Under the pieces are notes generated by a model. It ran no database searches. It worked only from the letters and a program-made list of their open reading frames with translations, and had not been told where the DNA came from. Source: JANRIG01 sp033765235 (lineage in GTDB: Bacteria > Bacteroidota > Bacteroidia > Cytophagales > UBA9547). Taken from it: 64,000 bases of DNA. This document shows positions 8,300-17,811 of this stretch, piece by piece (position 1 is the first letter of the stretch; every line of letters begins with the position of its first letter). Where the stretch lies: positions 248,001 to 312,000 of the forward strand of contig JANRIG010000020.1 of assembly GCA_033765235.1 (NCBI GenBank), read 5' to 3'. A program made the position numbers and the translations under genes.

Positions 8300-9397
8300 A
8301 TGTATGACCAAGAAAAGCTGTATCAGGTAGCATTATGCAATACCCCCGGACTAGGCGATGTACTATGCCGAAGCATCATTAGCCATTGTGGGTCAGCGTC
8401 GGCATATTACACCATACCCAAACATAAGCTCAGCAAAATACCCGGCATAGGTCCTTATTTACTGCCACAATTGCAAAATACAGATTCACTCAAATTGGCA
8501 GAGCAAATAATAAATACATCTATTAAAAAAGAGGTAAAAATATTATTTTATACAGACAGCGACTACCCTAATAACTTAAAAAGATATGAAGATGTGCCTG
8601 CACTTTTGTATTGTAAAGGAAATATGGATATGAATAGTCAAAAAAATATAGCCATAGTAGGCACTCGCAATGCCACCGAATACGGAAAAACTGTGACCCA
8701 TAACATAGTGAAAGAGCTCAAGCCGTATCAGTGCACTGTAGTGAGTGGGTTGGCCTATGGCATAGACATAGCTGCTCACAAAGCCTGCACAGATGAAAAT
8801 ATGCAAACCATAGGAGTATTGGGCAGTGGTGTAGATGTAATATACCCGGCAGCACACAAAAATATTGTACAAAAAATGCTGGAAAACGGTGGCATAATAT
8901 CTGAGCTGAAATTTGGAACAAAGCCGGACTCGCATCATTTTCCGCAGCGCAACCGCACTGTGGCAGCCATGGCTGATGTCACCATTGTGATAGAGTCATC
9001 ATCGGAGGGTGGCGCACTCATTACCGCAGAGCTTGCCAACCAATATCATAAAGATGTATATGCTGTGCCGGGCAATATAGACAGGAAATATTCTGAGGGC
9101 TGCCTAATGCTCATCAAAAATCATAAAGCTACCATATTCACATCTGTTGCAGACATGGCACACCAACTTGGTTGGGACACATCAAAGGAAGTAGCCAAGC
9201 CTACATTTACGGGCAGCAATCCTGATGAGGTGGCCATATATAGCGTGCTTAAAGACGGCGAGCTGCACATAGATGACCTATCTTGGCGCGCCCAAATACC
9301 GATGTCCAAACTTGCCTCACTGCTGCTCAATATGGAGTTTGCAGGATACATTGCCATATTACCCGGCAAAAAAATAAAACTTGTAAATAAAAATTGA
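8300..9397 (+). CDS. dprA: DNA-processing protein DprA
   Basis: DprA/Smf (365 residues) loads RecA onto incoming single-stranded DNA during transformation. The order of parts is canonical: an N-terminal helix-hairpin-helix region (SKIPGIGPYLLPQL), the extended Rossmann core (IAIVGTRNATEYG, VSGLAYGIDIAAH, GSGVDVIYPAAH, FPQRNR, EGGALITAELA), and a C-terminal winged helix (~300-365). The start is the ATG at 8300; an in-frame TTG at 8288 exists but is less likely. It is convergent with nadE, only 7 bases apart. Presence of dprA suggests, but does not prove, natural competence. Confidence 0.96.
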   Translation: MYDQEKLYQVALCNTPGLGDVLCRSIISHCGSASAYYTIPKHKLSKIPGIGPYLLPQLQNTDSLKLAEQIINTSIKKEVKILFYTDSDYPNNLKRYEDVPALLYCKGNMDMNSQKNIAIVGTRNATEYGKTVTHNIVKELKPYQCTVVSGLAYGIDIAAHKACTDENMQTIGVLGSGVDVIYPAAHKNIVQKMLENGGIISELKFGTKPDSHHFPQRNRTVAAMADVTIVIESSSEGGALITAELANQYHKDVYAVPGNIDRKYSEGCLMLIKNHKATIFTSVADMAHQLGWDTSKEVAKPTFTGSNPDEVAIYSVLKDGELHIDDLSWRAQIPMSKLASLLLNMEFAGYIAILPGKKIKLVNKN

Positions 9398-9404
9398 GTA
9401 ATGG

Positions 9405-11255
9405 CTACCTCAATTCTTCAAATCCTCCATTCAGTATCGGGAATCTGTATCCTGTGCGTGGGTCAATGTTAAAATCATCATAATGAAATGAGGGTGCCAG
9501 TCGTTCACGTTTCCACTGAGAGGTGCTCCACATCTTGAAAAATTTATTGATATTTTGGGTTAATATTTTAGTATCAATGTGCGGGAATGCATTTACAATA
9601 AGTGGGAATACTTGCTTGGGGCTCATTTTGTGGCCTATGGCCAATCTTTCTATATATGCCAAAATTGTGTAAGGCATAAGGTCTTTCTCGTCTTGCTGCA
9701 TATACTCACGGGGGCGCAACTCTGCTGTGGGTATCAGGTTGTTTACAAGTGATAAGGCATGGTAACCAAGCTCAGATTGTGCCCATACAAGCCACTGTTT
9801 CACAAAGTCTTTGTCCACCCCAGCTATGGGTGACAGGCTGCCTGAGGTATCTCCATCCATGGTGCTGTATCCTACATCGCCCTCACTGCGGTTGGCAGTA
9901 GAGATGAGGAGGCATTGCTTAAGATTGGCCAAAAGCCAAATGAGAGGGCTCCTGCATCGAGCTTGTATATTTTGCAAAGCTAAGTCATCTTTGTGCCAAG
10001 TGAATTGATGACCCGTTTGCGAGGCCACCGTGTCAATGTTCATTTTCACAATTTCATCAATATTCCATTGGTAAAATGTAGCATGGAGGCTATTTGCCAA
10101 AGACTTAGCTGCTTCAAATGTAGATGCAGATGAGTTTTGTGTGCTTTGGTAGGCACAGTATAGTAGGTGTTGTATGATTATTTCACCTTCCAAATCATGC
10201 AAATATTCAAGCCCTGCCCTTTGCAAAAAATATGGCAGTCCCAACTCGGCAATGGCTCGCTTTACCATCTCTGCTACCAGCACCGCACAGCATGATGAGT
10301 CTGCCCCTCCTGAAAGCGATAGCACATACCCTTTGCTTTTGCTTTTGCGCATATAGTCAAATAGCCCGAGTGTGGCCGCTGCGGCAAATTCTTGGTTTTT
10401 GTCCCATATTTCAGCTATGTCTGTCTTGCCTTTGCAGTTTTCTATCTTGTATGTATCTATGTGAGCATAGGAAAGATTGAAGGCAGAAAACGAGCATAAC
10501 TTATTACGGGTGAGCAGCTTACCATGATGTGCTATAAGCAATTCGCCGTCATATACAGCTCTTCCTGCTTCGTTGCCCAGCAGATTGGCAAATACATAGG
10601 TGCAGTGAAACTCTTGCGAGCCAAAGATTGCCAGTTGTTGCAACCTTGTATTGGTCTTGCCAAAGGCAAAATGGCTTGCACTGGGGTTGAATATGATATC
10701 CACATTTTTTTGTGCAAGGCTATAGCCGGGTCTTTCATTTTTTTGCCATGAATCTTCGCATATTTCAAAGCCAATTTTCAGGTTATTTATTGTAAATAAT
10801 ACATCGCCCATTGGCACTTCTATGTCATGCTCTTTGGCTTTAAGTCTGATATTTACCACAGTTTCTTTAGGCCATGGTTTGAACCAGCGTGCTTCATAAT
10901 GTATACCGTCGTTTGCCAAAAATTGTTTGGCATACAAACCTAATATATTAGTGTCTGCTATGAGGCAGGCACAATTGTAATTTTGGTCATTGTATTTTAT
11001 AGGCACTCCTATGGCCACAGCTATGTCATAGCAATATTCTTTGAGCTCAAATAGGGTTTCTAAGGCTTTGTCATATACCCATGGGCTTAAAAATAAGTCT
11101 TCGCAGCCATACCCGCTTATACACAGCTCGGGCAGGCATAGGTATTGTACACCGTTTAGCCTGGCATACTCTATGGCGTATATAATATTATTTTTATTAT
11201 TTTCCCAGTCTATCGGGGTTTGGTTAAGGCATGCAGCCCCCACGGTGTAGGTCAT
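9405..11255 (-). CDS. nadE: Glutamine-dependent NAD+ synthetase
   Basis: This two-domain enzyme (616 residues) makes NAD+ from nicotinic acid adenine dinucleotide using glutamine-derived ammonia. The N-terminal nitrilase-type glutaminase shows the triad Glu43 (LPELCISGYG), Lys110 (GLYAKQF) and Cys166 (IGFEICEDSW). The C-terminal synthetase carries the PP-loop SGGADSS at 315-321, and the NRSEGDVGYSTMDGD segment further on is typical. The length is a little under the ~640 of classical fused NadE. It begins 27 bases after yicC on the same strand, so the two may be co-transcribed. Confidence 0.96.
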   Translation of the reverse strand: MTYTVGAACLNQTPIDWENNKNNIIYAIEYARLNGVQYLCLPELCISGYGCEDLFLSPWVYDKALETLFELKEYCYDIAVAIGVPIKYNDQNYNCACLIADTNILGLYAKQFLANDGIHYEARWFKPWPKETVVNIRLKAKEHDIEVPMGDVLFTINNLKIGFEICEDSWQKNERPGYSLAQKNVDIIFNPSASHFAFGKTNTRLQQLAIFGSQEFHCTYVFANLLGNEAGRAVYDGELLIAHHGKLLTRNKLCSFSAFNLSYAHIDTYKIENCKGKTDIAEIWDKNQEFAAAATLGLFDYMRKSKSKGYVLSLSGGADSSCCAVLVAEMVKRAIAELGLPYFLQRAGLEYLHDLEGEIIIQHLLYCAYQSTQNSSASTFEAAKSLANSLHATFYQWNIDEIVKMNIDTVASQTGHQFTWHKDDLALQNIQARCRSPLIWLLANLKQCLLISTANRSEGDVGYSTMDGDTSGSLSPIAGVDKDFVKQWLVWAQSELGYHALSLVNNLIPTAELRPREYMQQDEKDLMPYTILAYIERLAIGHKMSPKQVFPLIVNAFPHIDTKILTQNINKFFKMWSTSQWKRERLAPSFHYDDFNIDPRTGYRFPILNGGFEELR

Positions 11256-11282
11256 ATTATATTTTCTCGATTAATAAACCAT

Positions 11283-12161
11283 TTACAGCACATTTAAGCA
11301 TTGTTCCTTAATTTTTTCGAGTTCTTCTTTCATCTCTACCACCCACTTTTGAATGGTAGCATCGTTGGCTTTGGAGCCTATCGTATTTATTTCTCTGCCT
11401 ATCTCTTGGGTAATGAACCCAAGTTTTTTGCCATTTGCTTCTGCCTGGTCTATACACTCTATGAAATAATTAAGATGTGTACCCAACCTTATTTTTTCTT
11501 CCTCTATATCAAGTTTTTCTATGTAATATATCATCTCTTGCTCGAGTCTGTTCTGGTCTATGGTATTATTTTTTACATATTCATCTAGTTTGGTCATGAA
11601 TTTGTCTTTTACTTTTTTCACTCTTTCTGCATCTTGCATTGATACTTTGTCAAGATTAGTGAGTATATTATGCACATATTTGCGCAGCATTTCTTCCAAT
11701 GACTTTCCTTCGGCAAGCCTGTATTCATTGCACCCTGCCACTGCTTTTTTTATACATTCAAAAACAGGCACCCAATAGCTCTCCGCTTCATCATCAGCAT
11801 TGGCGGCTTCATATACATCCGGCATGAGCACTACTATTCTGAGTGCTTCATGCATAGATAACCCGAGAGCTGTAGCGTTGGCATGGAGGTCATCATAATA
11901 GGCTTTGAAGAGTAGTGGGTTTATCACATTTTTTGGTTTTTGAATGCCTTTGAGCGAATAATCTATATTCACTGATACTTTGCCACGGTCAAGCATGGCA
12001 GAAAGCAGCTGTTTCATTTCGGCTTCTTTGTCTTGAAATATTCGAGGCAAGCGGTATGAAAAGTCTTGCGACTTGGAGTTTATAGATTTGACCTCTACGG
12101 CGACTGAAAATTTTTCATTTTCAAATTTGGCACTGCCAAATCCTGTCATGGATGTAATCAT
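11283..12161 (-). CDS. YicC family endoribonuclease
   Basis: A YicC-like protein of 292 residues; the E. coli member is an endoribonuclease acting on small RNAs. I placed the start at 12161 because the family opens with MITSMTGFGSAKFE. An upstream in-frame ATG (12314) would add 51 residues that are hydrophobic, unlike the family, and overlap recR. The N-terminal YicC_N domain covers about 1-155 (VEVKSINSKSQDFSYRLP) and the C-terminal DUF1732 about 205-292, ending in the usual GREINTIGSKANDATIQ and a Glu/Lys-rich helix. It is divergent from recR and followed by nadE. Confidence 0.92.
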   Translation of the reverse strand: MITSMTGFGSAKFENEKFSVAVEVKSINSKSQDFSYRLPRIFQDKEAEMKQLLSAMLDRGKVSVNIDYSLKGIQKPKNVINPLLFKAYYDDLHANATALGLSMHEALRIVVLMPDVYEAANADDEAESYWVPVFECIKKAVAGCNEYRLAEGKSLEEMLRKYVHNILTNLDKVSMQDAERVKKVKDKFMTKLDEYVKNNTIDQNRLEQEMIYYIEKLDIEEEKIRLGTHLNYFIECIDQAEANGKKLGFITQEIGREINTIGSKANDATIQKWVVEMKEELEKIKEQCLNVL

Positions 12162-12187
12162 CTTATAATAATATAATAAATTTTGGG

Positions 12188-12207
12188 TAAATTTGAACAT
12201 ATATTTG
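12188..12207 (+). promoter_or_regulatory. Two overlapping-range -7 boxes (TAnnTTTG) for recR
   Basis: Two exact consensus matches occur in the yicC/recR divergent gap: TAAATTTG at 12188-12195 and TATATTTG at 12200-12207. The second is 29 bases from the recR start codon and is the better placed. I cannot tell which is used. Confidence 0.45.
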
Positions 12208-12235
12208 CAAAAAATATTGTAAATCAATAAATAAA

Positions 12236-12844
12236 GTGCTGTATCCGTCCAAAACCGTAGAAAATGCCGTATTACAAATATCAAAATTGCCCGGTATAGG
12301 AAAAAAATCCGCATTTCGGATAGCTATGCACCTATTGAAGGCTAATGCAGATATCAGTCATCAACTGGCACAGTCGTTGGTAGATTTAAAACTCAAAACC
12401 CAATATTGTGTACATTGTCATAATATTTCAGATGATGCTGAGTGCCATATTTGTACAAATCCCAAACGAAATAGTACAATCATGTGTGTGGTGCAAGACA
12501 GCAAAGATGTGATGGCTATAGAAAATACCGGACTTTATCATGGCAAATATTATGTATTGGGCGGCCTTATATCGCCGGTGAATGGTGTAGGTCCTGCGGA
12601 TTTGCACATAGATAAATTTTTTACAAAATTTCCTTCAGGTACAATAAATGAAGTGATATTAGCGTTGAGCCCTACCGTAGATGGAGACATGACAGCATTT
12701 TATATTTCAAAAAAAGTGAATGAATATGGCATAAAAATCACTACTATTGCCAGAGGCATACCAGTAGGCAGTGAGCTTGACTATATGGACGAAATCACAC
12801 TGGGCAGAAGTATAGAAAAAAGAATAAATTACGAAAACATATAA
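12236..12844 (+). CDS. recR: Recombination mediator protein RecR
   Basis: RecR (202 residues) works with RecF/RecO to load RecA at single-stranded gaps. It shows an N-terminal helix-hairpin-helix (ISKLPGIGKKSAFRIAMHLL, 15-34), a four-cysteine zinc finger (Cys58, Cys61, Cys70, Cys73), and a Toprim domain (about 80-175) with VVQDSKDVMAIENTG and GGLISPVNGVGP. The start is a GTG (12236), giving a normal N-terminus; no better ATG is near. The next gene follows after 6 bases, so recR heads a small unit with a membrane protein and a glycosyltransferase that have no obvious recombination role. Confidence 0.96.
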   Translation: MLYPSKTVENAVLQISKLPGIGKKSAFRIAMHLLKANADISHQLAQSLVDLKLKTQYCVHCHNISDDAECHICTNPKRNSTIMCVVQDSKDVMAIENTGLYHGKYYVLGGLISPVNGVGPADLHIDKFFTKFPSGTINEVILALSPTVDGDMTAFYISKKVNEYGIKITTIARGIPVGSELDYMDEITLGRSIEKRINYENI

Positions 12845-12850
12845 TGTAAT

Positions 12851-13450
12851 ATGGATGTGATAGACCACAAATTTGTAGAGTTCCCGTTTGCAGACTATTT
12901 ATTGGTATTTATTTCTATCATAGTAGGCTATGTGTGTACTGAGTTTTTTGCAGGATGGGGTAGCCTGATACGCAACCGCGAAAATGTGAAAATGTATTGG
13001 CTGCACTTGGCTTGGACAATCAACTTTTTTTGCCAACTTATGGTGAACTGGTGGTGGCTCTGGGGCAATCGTATACGCCTTACCGAAAATTTTTTATATT
13101 TTTTTTACACACTCATTTCTCCTGTCATATTCTATATCATATCTGTATTTTTATTTCCTACAATCAAAGATGGGCAGGTGCTTGATTTTAAAGTTTATTT
13201 TTACAAAAACAGAAATAATATATTCGGCATGTTTGGCATGCTTATTTCGGCATATTATGTAAACAATATATGGCTGCGCGGGCAAGATATTATGAGTTTT
13301 GACAATATATATTGCCTTACCGGGATTGCATTTGCGCTCATTTCTGTAGCTGTAAAAAATGAGCTGTTTCATGTTGTGAATTTTTGTATAGGTAGTGTGA
13401 TATTTGCTACTTATGCCATATTTTTTAATGATTATTCATTCATTAAATGA
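12851..13450 (+). CDS. Unknown polytopic membrane protein
   Basis: A 199-residue integral membrane protein that I do not recognise. About six hydrophobic helices are visible (for example DYLLVFISIIVGYVCTEFF near 14-32 and NFCIGSVIFATYAIFF near 178-193). It is strikingly rich in aromatic residues (NWWWLWGN near 66-73) and has few charged residues outside short loops. There is no signal peptide beyond the first helix and no motif. Its stop codon overlaps the start of the downstream glycosyltransferase in an ATGA arrangement (13447-13450), so the two products are probably made in fixed ratio and may act together in envelope polysaccharide synthesis; that is inference. Confidence 0.75.
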   Translation: MDVIDHKFVEFPFADYLLVFISIIVGYVCTEFFAGWGSLIRNRENVKMYWLHLAWTINFFCQLMVNWWWLWGNRIRLTENFLYFFYTLISPVIFYIISVFLFPTIKDGQVLDFKVYFYKNRNNIFGMFGMLISAYYVNNIWLRGQDIMSFDNIYCLTGIAFALISVAVKNELFHVVNFCIGSVIFATYAIFFNDYSFIK

Positions 13451-15396
13451 CCCTTTCGGTAGTAATAGTAAGTTACAATGTGTGCTATTTTTTGGAGCAA
13501 TGTATCAAATCTGTGATAGCAGCCGGCAAAGGTTTATCATATGAAATAATAGTGGCAGACAATCACTCTGCCGATGGTTCGGTGGCTATGCTTAGGTCAA
13601 AATTTGGCCATATTACGGTGATAGAAAATGCAAATAATGAAGGCTTTTCAAAAGCAAATAATAAAGCAATCAAAATAGCCAAAGGCGAGTATATCTTGCT
13701 CCTAAACCCTGATACTGTGATAGAAGAAGATACCTTGAAAAAGTGTGTGGATTTTATGCAATCGCATATAGATGCAGGAGCTATGGGCGTGTATATGGTA
13801 GATGGCAAAGGGCAATACCTGCCTGAGTCAAAACGTGGGTTGCCTACCCCTTGGGTTGCATTTTATAAAATTTGCGGCTTGGCAAAAATATTTCCGAAAT
13901 CCACAAAATTCGGCAAGTATCACCTTGGATATTTGGACAGACATCAAACACATGAGGTAGATATATTATCGGGGGCATTTATGTGCATACGCAAAAGTGT
14001 ACTTGAAAAAGTAGGACTGCTTGATGAAGATTTTTTTATGTATGGCGAAGATATAGACTTGAGCTACAGAATATTAAAAGCCGGATACAAAAATTATTAT
14101 TACCCACATACCAAAATCATTCATTACAAGGGCGAAAGTACTAAGCGTACCAGTGTAAATTATGTACTGGTATTTTATGGTGCCATGATCATATTTGCTC
14201 AAAAACACTTTTTGGGTTCGGGTGCTTTTGTATTTAAGATGCTTATAAAAACTGCCATATTTGCAAGAGCAGCTTTTGCTCTTGTTGAGCGGTTTTTTAT
14301 ACACAATTTTCAGTTTTTGTCATGGGTAGTTGTAGCCTACTCAGGATTGATATTTATTGTGAGATATTGGGCACAAAACTTTAAGCACTCTACACATTAT
14401 TATCCTGACAACTATTTTTATTTCATTTTACCTGCATACACGCTCATTTGGATTATTTCACTATACTACAATGGTGCTTTTGACAAGCCTTACAAATCTT
14501 ACAGAGTGATAAGAGGAGTAGTGACGGGCACCATGGTCATTGCTGCATTGAGCAACTTTTATGACCTCATAAGATTTTCAAAGGCAGTGATATTACTCGG
14601 CAGCATATGGGCAATACTATGTACCTACCTCAATAGGGGCATAATTAATATGATGCTGTACAAAAAAATATTTATTAGCGACACACATACAAAAAATGCA
14701 GTAATAGTGGCTGCACATACTGAATATGAGCGGGTGACACACCTACTGCTCAAGTCCAAGGCCAACATAGCACCCATAGGATTTATATCTCCAAATGTGC
14801 AAGACTCTCAATACAACTATTACTTGGGCGATGTACAAAATACTGCACAAATCATATCTGTGTACAAACCTGATGAAGTTATATTTTGCTCTATAAACAT
14901 TGATACACAACATATTATAGATGTGATGATGCAGGTATCGCATATCATTGCAGATTACAAAATTGTACCTCCCGGCAGCGACTTTGTGATAGGCAGCCAC
15001 CATGCCAACGCCCCGGGTGAGTTGTACTCATTAGATATTAAGATGAATCTGTTTGAGCGCAACAATATGCGCAATAAAAGAGTGCTTGATATTGTATTGA
15101 GTGCGATATTATTGCTCACAAGCCCAATATTTGTATGGTTTCAACATAGAAAAGCGTCTTTTTTCAGTAATATGTGGCATGTATTGACCGGGCGATACAC
15201 CTTTGTGTATATCAGTACAGATATGCAAAATCATAAAATACATTATAAAACGGCACTGCTATATCCACATTCTGAATTTGATGATAAAAATATAGATGCA
15301 AATACCATTCACCACTTGTCGCACTTGTATGCCCAAAACTATGAAACTGCCATGGACTTGCGCATAATATGGAATAACCGTTATAAATTGGGATAA
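13447..15396 (+). CDS. Family 2 glycosyltransferase fused to a phosphoglycosyltransferase-like C-terminal half
   Basis: The protein has 649 residues in two halves. Residues 1-~245 are a GT-A family 2 transferase of rhamnosyl type (SVVIVSYNVCYFLEQCI at 4-20, NPDT at 87-90, GEDIDLSYR at 200-208). About four membrane helices follow between 290 and 395. Residues ~416-520 then form a Rossmann-like domain such as precedes the catalytic part of polyprenyl-phosphate glycosylphosphotransferases (WcaJ/WbaP type). The last part begins like that catalytic domain (NKRVLDIVLSAILLLTSP, 543-560) and ends like it (NYETAMDLRIIW), but the middle is short and I do not see the usual active-site motifs. The second half is therefore probably degenerate or repurposed. 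It starts within the stop of the upstream membrane protein. Confidence 0.8.
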   Translation: MTLSVVIVSYNVCYFLEQCIKSVIAAGKGLSYEIIVADNHSADGSVAMLRSKFGHITVIENANNEGFSKANNKAIKIAKGEYILLLNPDTVIEEDTLKKCVDFMQSHIDAGAMGVYMVDGKGQYLPESKRGLPTPWVAFYKICGLAKIFPKSTKFGKYHLGYLDRHQTHEVDILSGAFMCIRKSVLEKVGLLDEDFFMYGEDIDLSYRILKAGYKNYYYPHTKIIHYKGESTKRTSVNYVLVFYGAMIIFAQKHFLGSGAFVFKMLIKTAIFARAAFALVERFFIHNFQFLSWVVVAYSGLIFIVRYWAQNFKHSTHYYPDNYFYFILPAYTLIWIISLYYNGAFDKPYKSYRVIRGVVTGTMVIAALSNFYDLIRFSKAVILLGSIWAILCTYLNRGIINMMLYKKIFISDTHTKNAVIVAAHTEYERVTHLLLKSKANIAPIGFISPNVQDSQYNYYLGDVQNTAQIISVYKPDEVIFCSINIDTQHIIDVMMQVSHIIADYKIVPPGSDFVIGSHHANAPGELYSLDIKMNLFERNNMRNKRVLDIVLSAILLLTSPIFVWFQHRKASFFSNMWHVLTGRYTFVYISTDMQNHKIHYKTALLYPHSEFDDKNIDANTIHHLSHLYAQNYETAMDLRIIWNNRYKLG

Positions 15397-15698
15397 TGCC
15401 AGATTTGGCTTGATATTTTTGGGCAGTATATTACCCACATTCATACAAACACTAACATATCGAAGCCATAAAACACTAGCCATATGTACCTCAAGCGGAG
15501 ATACTGATTTATCTTGTATTAATCGAATGCATGGTACAACTCATAAATAACTACTGCCTTGATTTGCCCTATATATATTAAATAAGTTTGAAATTATGAT
15601 GCTTTGATATTCAGCAATTTACACATTTTCATGTAATATTATTTGCATATATCAATCTGTTTTTTGTCATTTGTTATATCAATCTCATCTAAGCCGTT
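15397..15698. other. Intergenic region without recognisable gene
   Basis: About 300 bases between the glycosyltransferase and the PorE-like gene. There is no open frame of substance, no clear hairpin terminator and no exact TAnnTTTG box in the expected place, although it must hold the promoter of the downstream gene. Base composition is AT-rich throughout. Confidence 0.5.
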
Positions 15699-17678
15699 AT
15701 GAAAAAATATTTATTAATCTACCTTATATTCAGTGCTTTAACACATTTGGCACAGGTATCTACCAAAGATAAAATTGCCGATGGTTTAGCATTTTTCAAC
15801 TCAGGAGACCTTATTCATGCCACAGCGCATTTTGAACAGTTGTACAAATCTACCCCAAATCACTCAGAAATCACCTACTGGCTGGGGCGGTGCTATGAGC
15901 TCAAAGACGACAAGCGCAAAGCTGCCGAGCTATATTTATCAGCATTCAAAAAAAGCAAATATGCCGCCCCGGACATACTCTACAGAGTAGGTAGGGCATT
16001 CCAACTCAAAAGCAACTTTCTCGATGCCACCAAATACTACAACCTATACCTCAAGCAAATGGACTCTGTGAAAGCACTAAAAATGGGCTCTACCCTCAAA
16101 TATGAAAAATATCGCACTTCAAAGATGCTAAAAGAATGTGAAAACCTCAAAAAGCACACAGCAAGACCTTACAAGCACAAAATCACCAATATGGGCAAAC
16201 TTATAAACACACCCTACGAAGAGTACACACCCCTTATTTCGCTCGACAACCAAACCCTCATATTCACCTCACGCCGCCCGGGAGGCATGAGCGATGAAAA
16301 AGACATGGATGGCTCCTACTTTGAAGATATATGGATGAGCAAAAAAAATGCCAAAGGAATATGGCTGGCACCTGTGAATCTGGGCAAGCCCATCAATTCA
16401 AACCAGCATGATGCCTGTGTGGCACTCTCGCCGGATGGCAATTTGCTGTTTGTATATAAAAGTACCAACGGTGGCGATATATACTTATCTGAACTGCAAA
16501 ACGGAGAATGGTCACATCCTAAAAACCTATCTAAAAACATTAATACTGATGCACAAGAGGCATCACTTGCTATCACTGCCGACAATAAAACAATATATTT
16601 CTCCAGCAATCGCTCAGGTGGGCAAGGTGGGCTCGATTTGTATAAATCTACGCAATCGGCTGATGGTGAGTGGAATACCCCCGAAAATCTGGGCACGGAT
16701 ATTAATACCGAGTTTGAAGAAGATGCTCCTTTCATTACCCACGATGGCAAAACGCTGTATTTCAGTTCATCAGGCCATGACAACATGGGTGGCTATGATA
16801 TATACAAAAGCACCTACAATGAGGGATTGGGCAAATGGTCAAAACCTCAAAACATGGGTGTGCCTGTAAACTCGCCCGAAGACGATATATTCATAGTGCT
16901 CACCAAAGATCAAAAAACAGCTTACTTTGCATCAGGACGCATGGGCGGATTGGGTTCCAAAGATATATTTCTCATCAATATTGATGCCACATTTGTAAAC
17001 TTAAAACCAGTGTATAAAAAAGACCCCAAAGCACCTTTGATACCTACCTCACTCACAGGCTTTGTAATGTTTACCGGCAAAGTAATATCTGACAAACAAG
17101 AGACCTTAGAGTCTGTGATAAAAATAAAAAACCTGCTCTCTCCCGACAAAGCTGAGGAAATACCCACAGACAAAGACGGGTACTTCAACATTCCCCTCAA
17201 ATCGGGGGCCGACTACGCCATAAATATAGAAAAAAGCGGATTTTTGTTTCAATCTATAAACCTTAACCTCACCAAGCCGCTCACTACCAAAGAGTTTAAG
17301 CTTGATGTAAAACTCAGCAAACCTGTAGAAGGACAAAAAATAGTGCTCAAAAATGTATTTTATGAAAAAGGCAAAACCACGCTATCTCCCAAATCTTTCC
17401 ATGAAATAGATGCATTGGTGCAATTTTTGCAAATTAATACCAACCTCAAAATAGAAATATCCGGCCATACTGACAATTATGGCACACCTGCTGTGAACAA
17501 AAAAATATCTACAGACCGTGCCAAATCTGTGTATGACTATTTGGTAAAAAAAGGTATCCCTGCTGATAAACTCAAATACGCAGGCTATGGCAGCGAAAAA
17601 CCTATAGCCAACAACAAAACAGAATATGGAAGGCAAAAAAATAGACGTACAGAATTTGAGATTATAGATGTATTATAA
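15699..17678 (+). CDS. PorE-like outer-membrane-associated protein: TPR, PD40 propeller, CRD, OmpA
   Basis: The 659-residue domain order matches PorE and its paralogues in Bacteroidota: a signal peptide (MKKYLLIYLIFSALTHLAQ), a TPR-like region (about 20-150), several PD40/WD40-like propeller repeats (about 165-430; repeated pattern D-G-x-x-L-Y-F-S with SPDG, TADNKT and THDGKT), a carboxypeptidase regulatory-like domain (about 450-545), and a C-terminal OmpA peptidoglycan-binding domain (550-659) with SGHTDNYGTPAVN and GYGSEKP plus NRRTEFEI. PorE anchors the type IX secretion machine to peptidoglycan. Many paralogues share this order, so the exact role is not certain. I see no lipobox at the cleavage site. 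It stands alone, convergent with panD. Confidence 0.85.
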   Translation: MKKYLLIYLIFSALTHLAQVSTKDKIADGLAFFNSGDLIHATAHFEQLYKSTPNHSEITYWLGRCYELKDDKRKAAELYLSAFKKSKYAAPDILYRVGRAFQLKSNFLDATKYYNLYLKQMDSVKALKMGSTLKYEKYRTSKMLKECENLKKHTARPYKHKITNMGKLINTPYEEYTPLISLDNQTLIFTSRRPGGMSDEKDMDGSYFEDIWMSKKNAKGIWLAPVNLGKPINSNQHDACVALSPDGNLLFVYKSTNGGDIYLSELQNGEWSHPKNLSKNINTDAQEASLAITADNKTIYFSSNRSGGQGGLDLYKSTQSADGEWNTPENLGTDINTEFEEDAPFITHDGKTLYFSSSGHDNMGGYDIYKSTYNEGLGKWSKPQNMGVPVNSPEDDIFIVLTKDQKTAYFASGRMGGLGSKDIFLINIDATFVNLKPVYKKDPKAPLIPTSLTGFVMFTGKVISDKQETLESVIKIKNLLSPDKAEEIPTDKDGYFNIPLKSGADYAINIEKSGFLFQSINLNLTKPLTTKEFKLDVKLSKPVEGQKIVLKNVFYEKGKTTLSPKSFHEIDALVQFLQINTNLKIEISGHTDNYGTPAVNKKISTDRAKSVYDYLVKKGIPADKLKYAGYGSEKPIANNKTEYGRQKNRRTEFEIIDVL

Positions 17679-17716
17679 ATATGGAGTAAAAGTTGAATAA
17701 GTACAGCTTGAATTTT

Positions 17717-17756
17717 ACACCCTCAAGATTTTAGAAACCTAGCGGGGTTTGGGTGT
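17717..17756. terminator. Bulged hairpin between convergent genes
   Basis: ACACCC (17717-17722) pairs with GGGTGT (17751-17756), and inside it AAACC (17735-17739) pairs with GGTTT (17746-17750). It lies in the 133-base convergent gap between the PorE-like gene and panD and could serve both. There is no T run, so this is tentative. Confidence 0.35.
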
Positions 17757-17811
17757 GATTGCAAAATTTGAAATAGTATGTGTGTGAGTATGTAAGTGGC
17801 TTATTTTGCCG

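Noticed and set aside
12162..12314. Fifty-one-residue N-terminal extension of the YicC gene
   Set aside because: It is hydrophobic, unlike any YicC start, overlaps recR and its promoter, and the family starts at MITSMTGFG.
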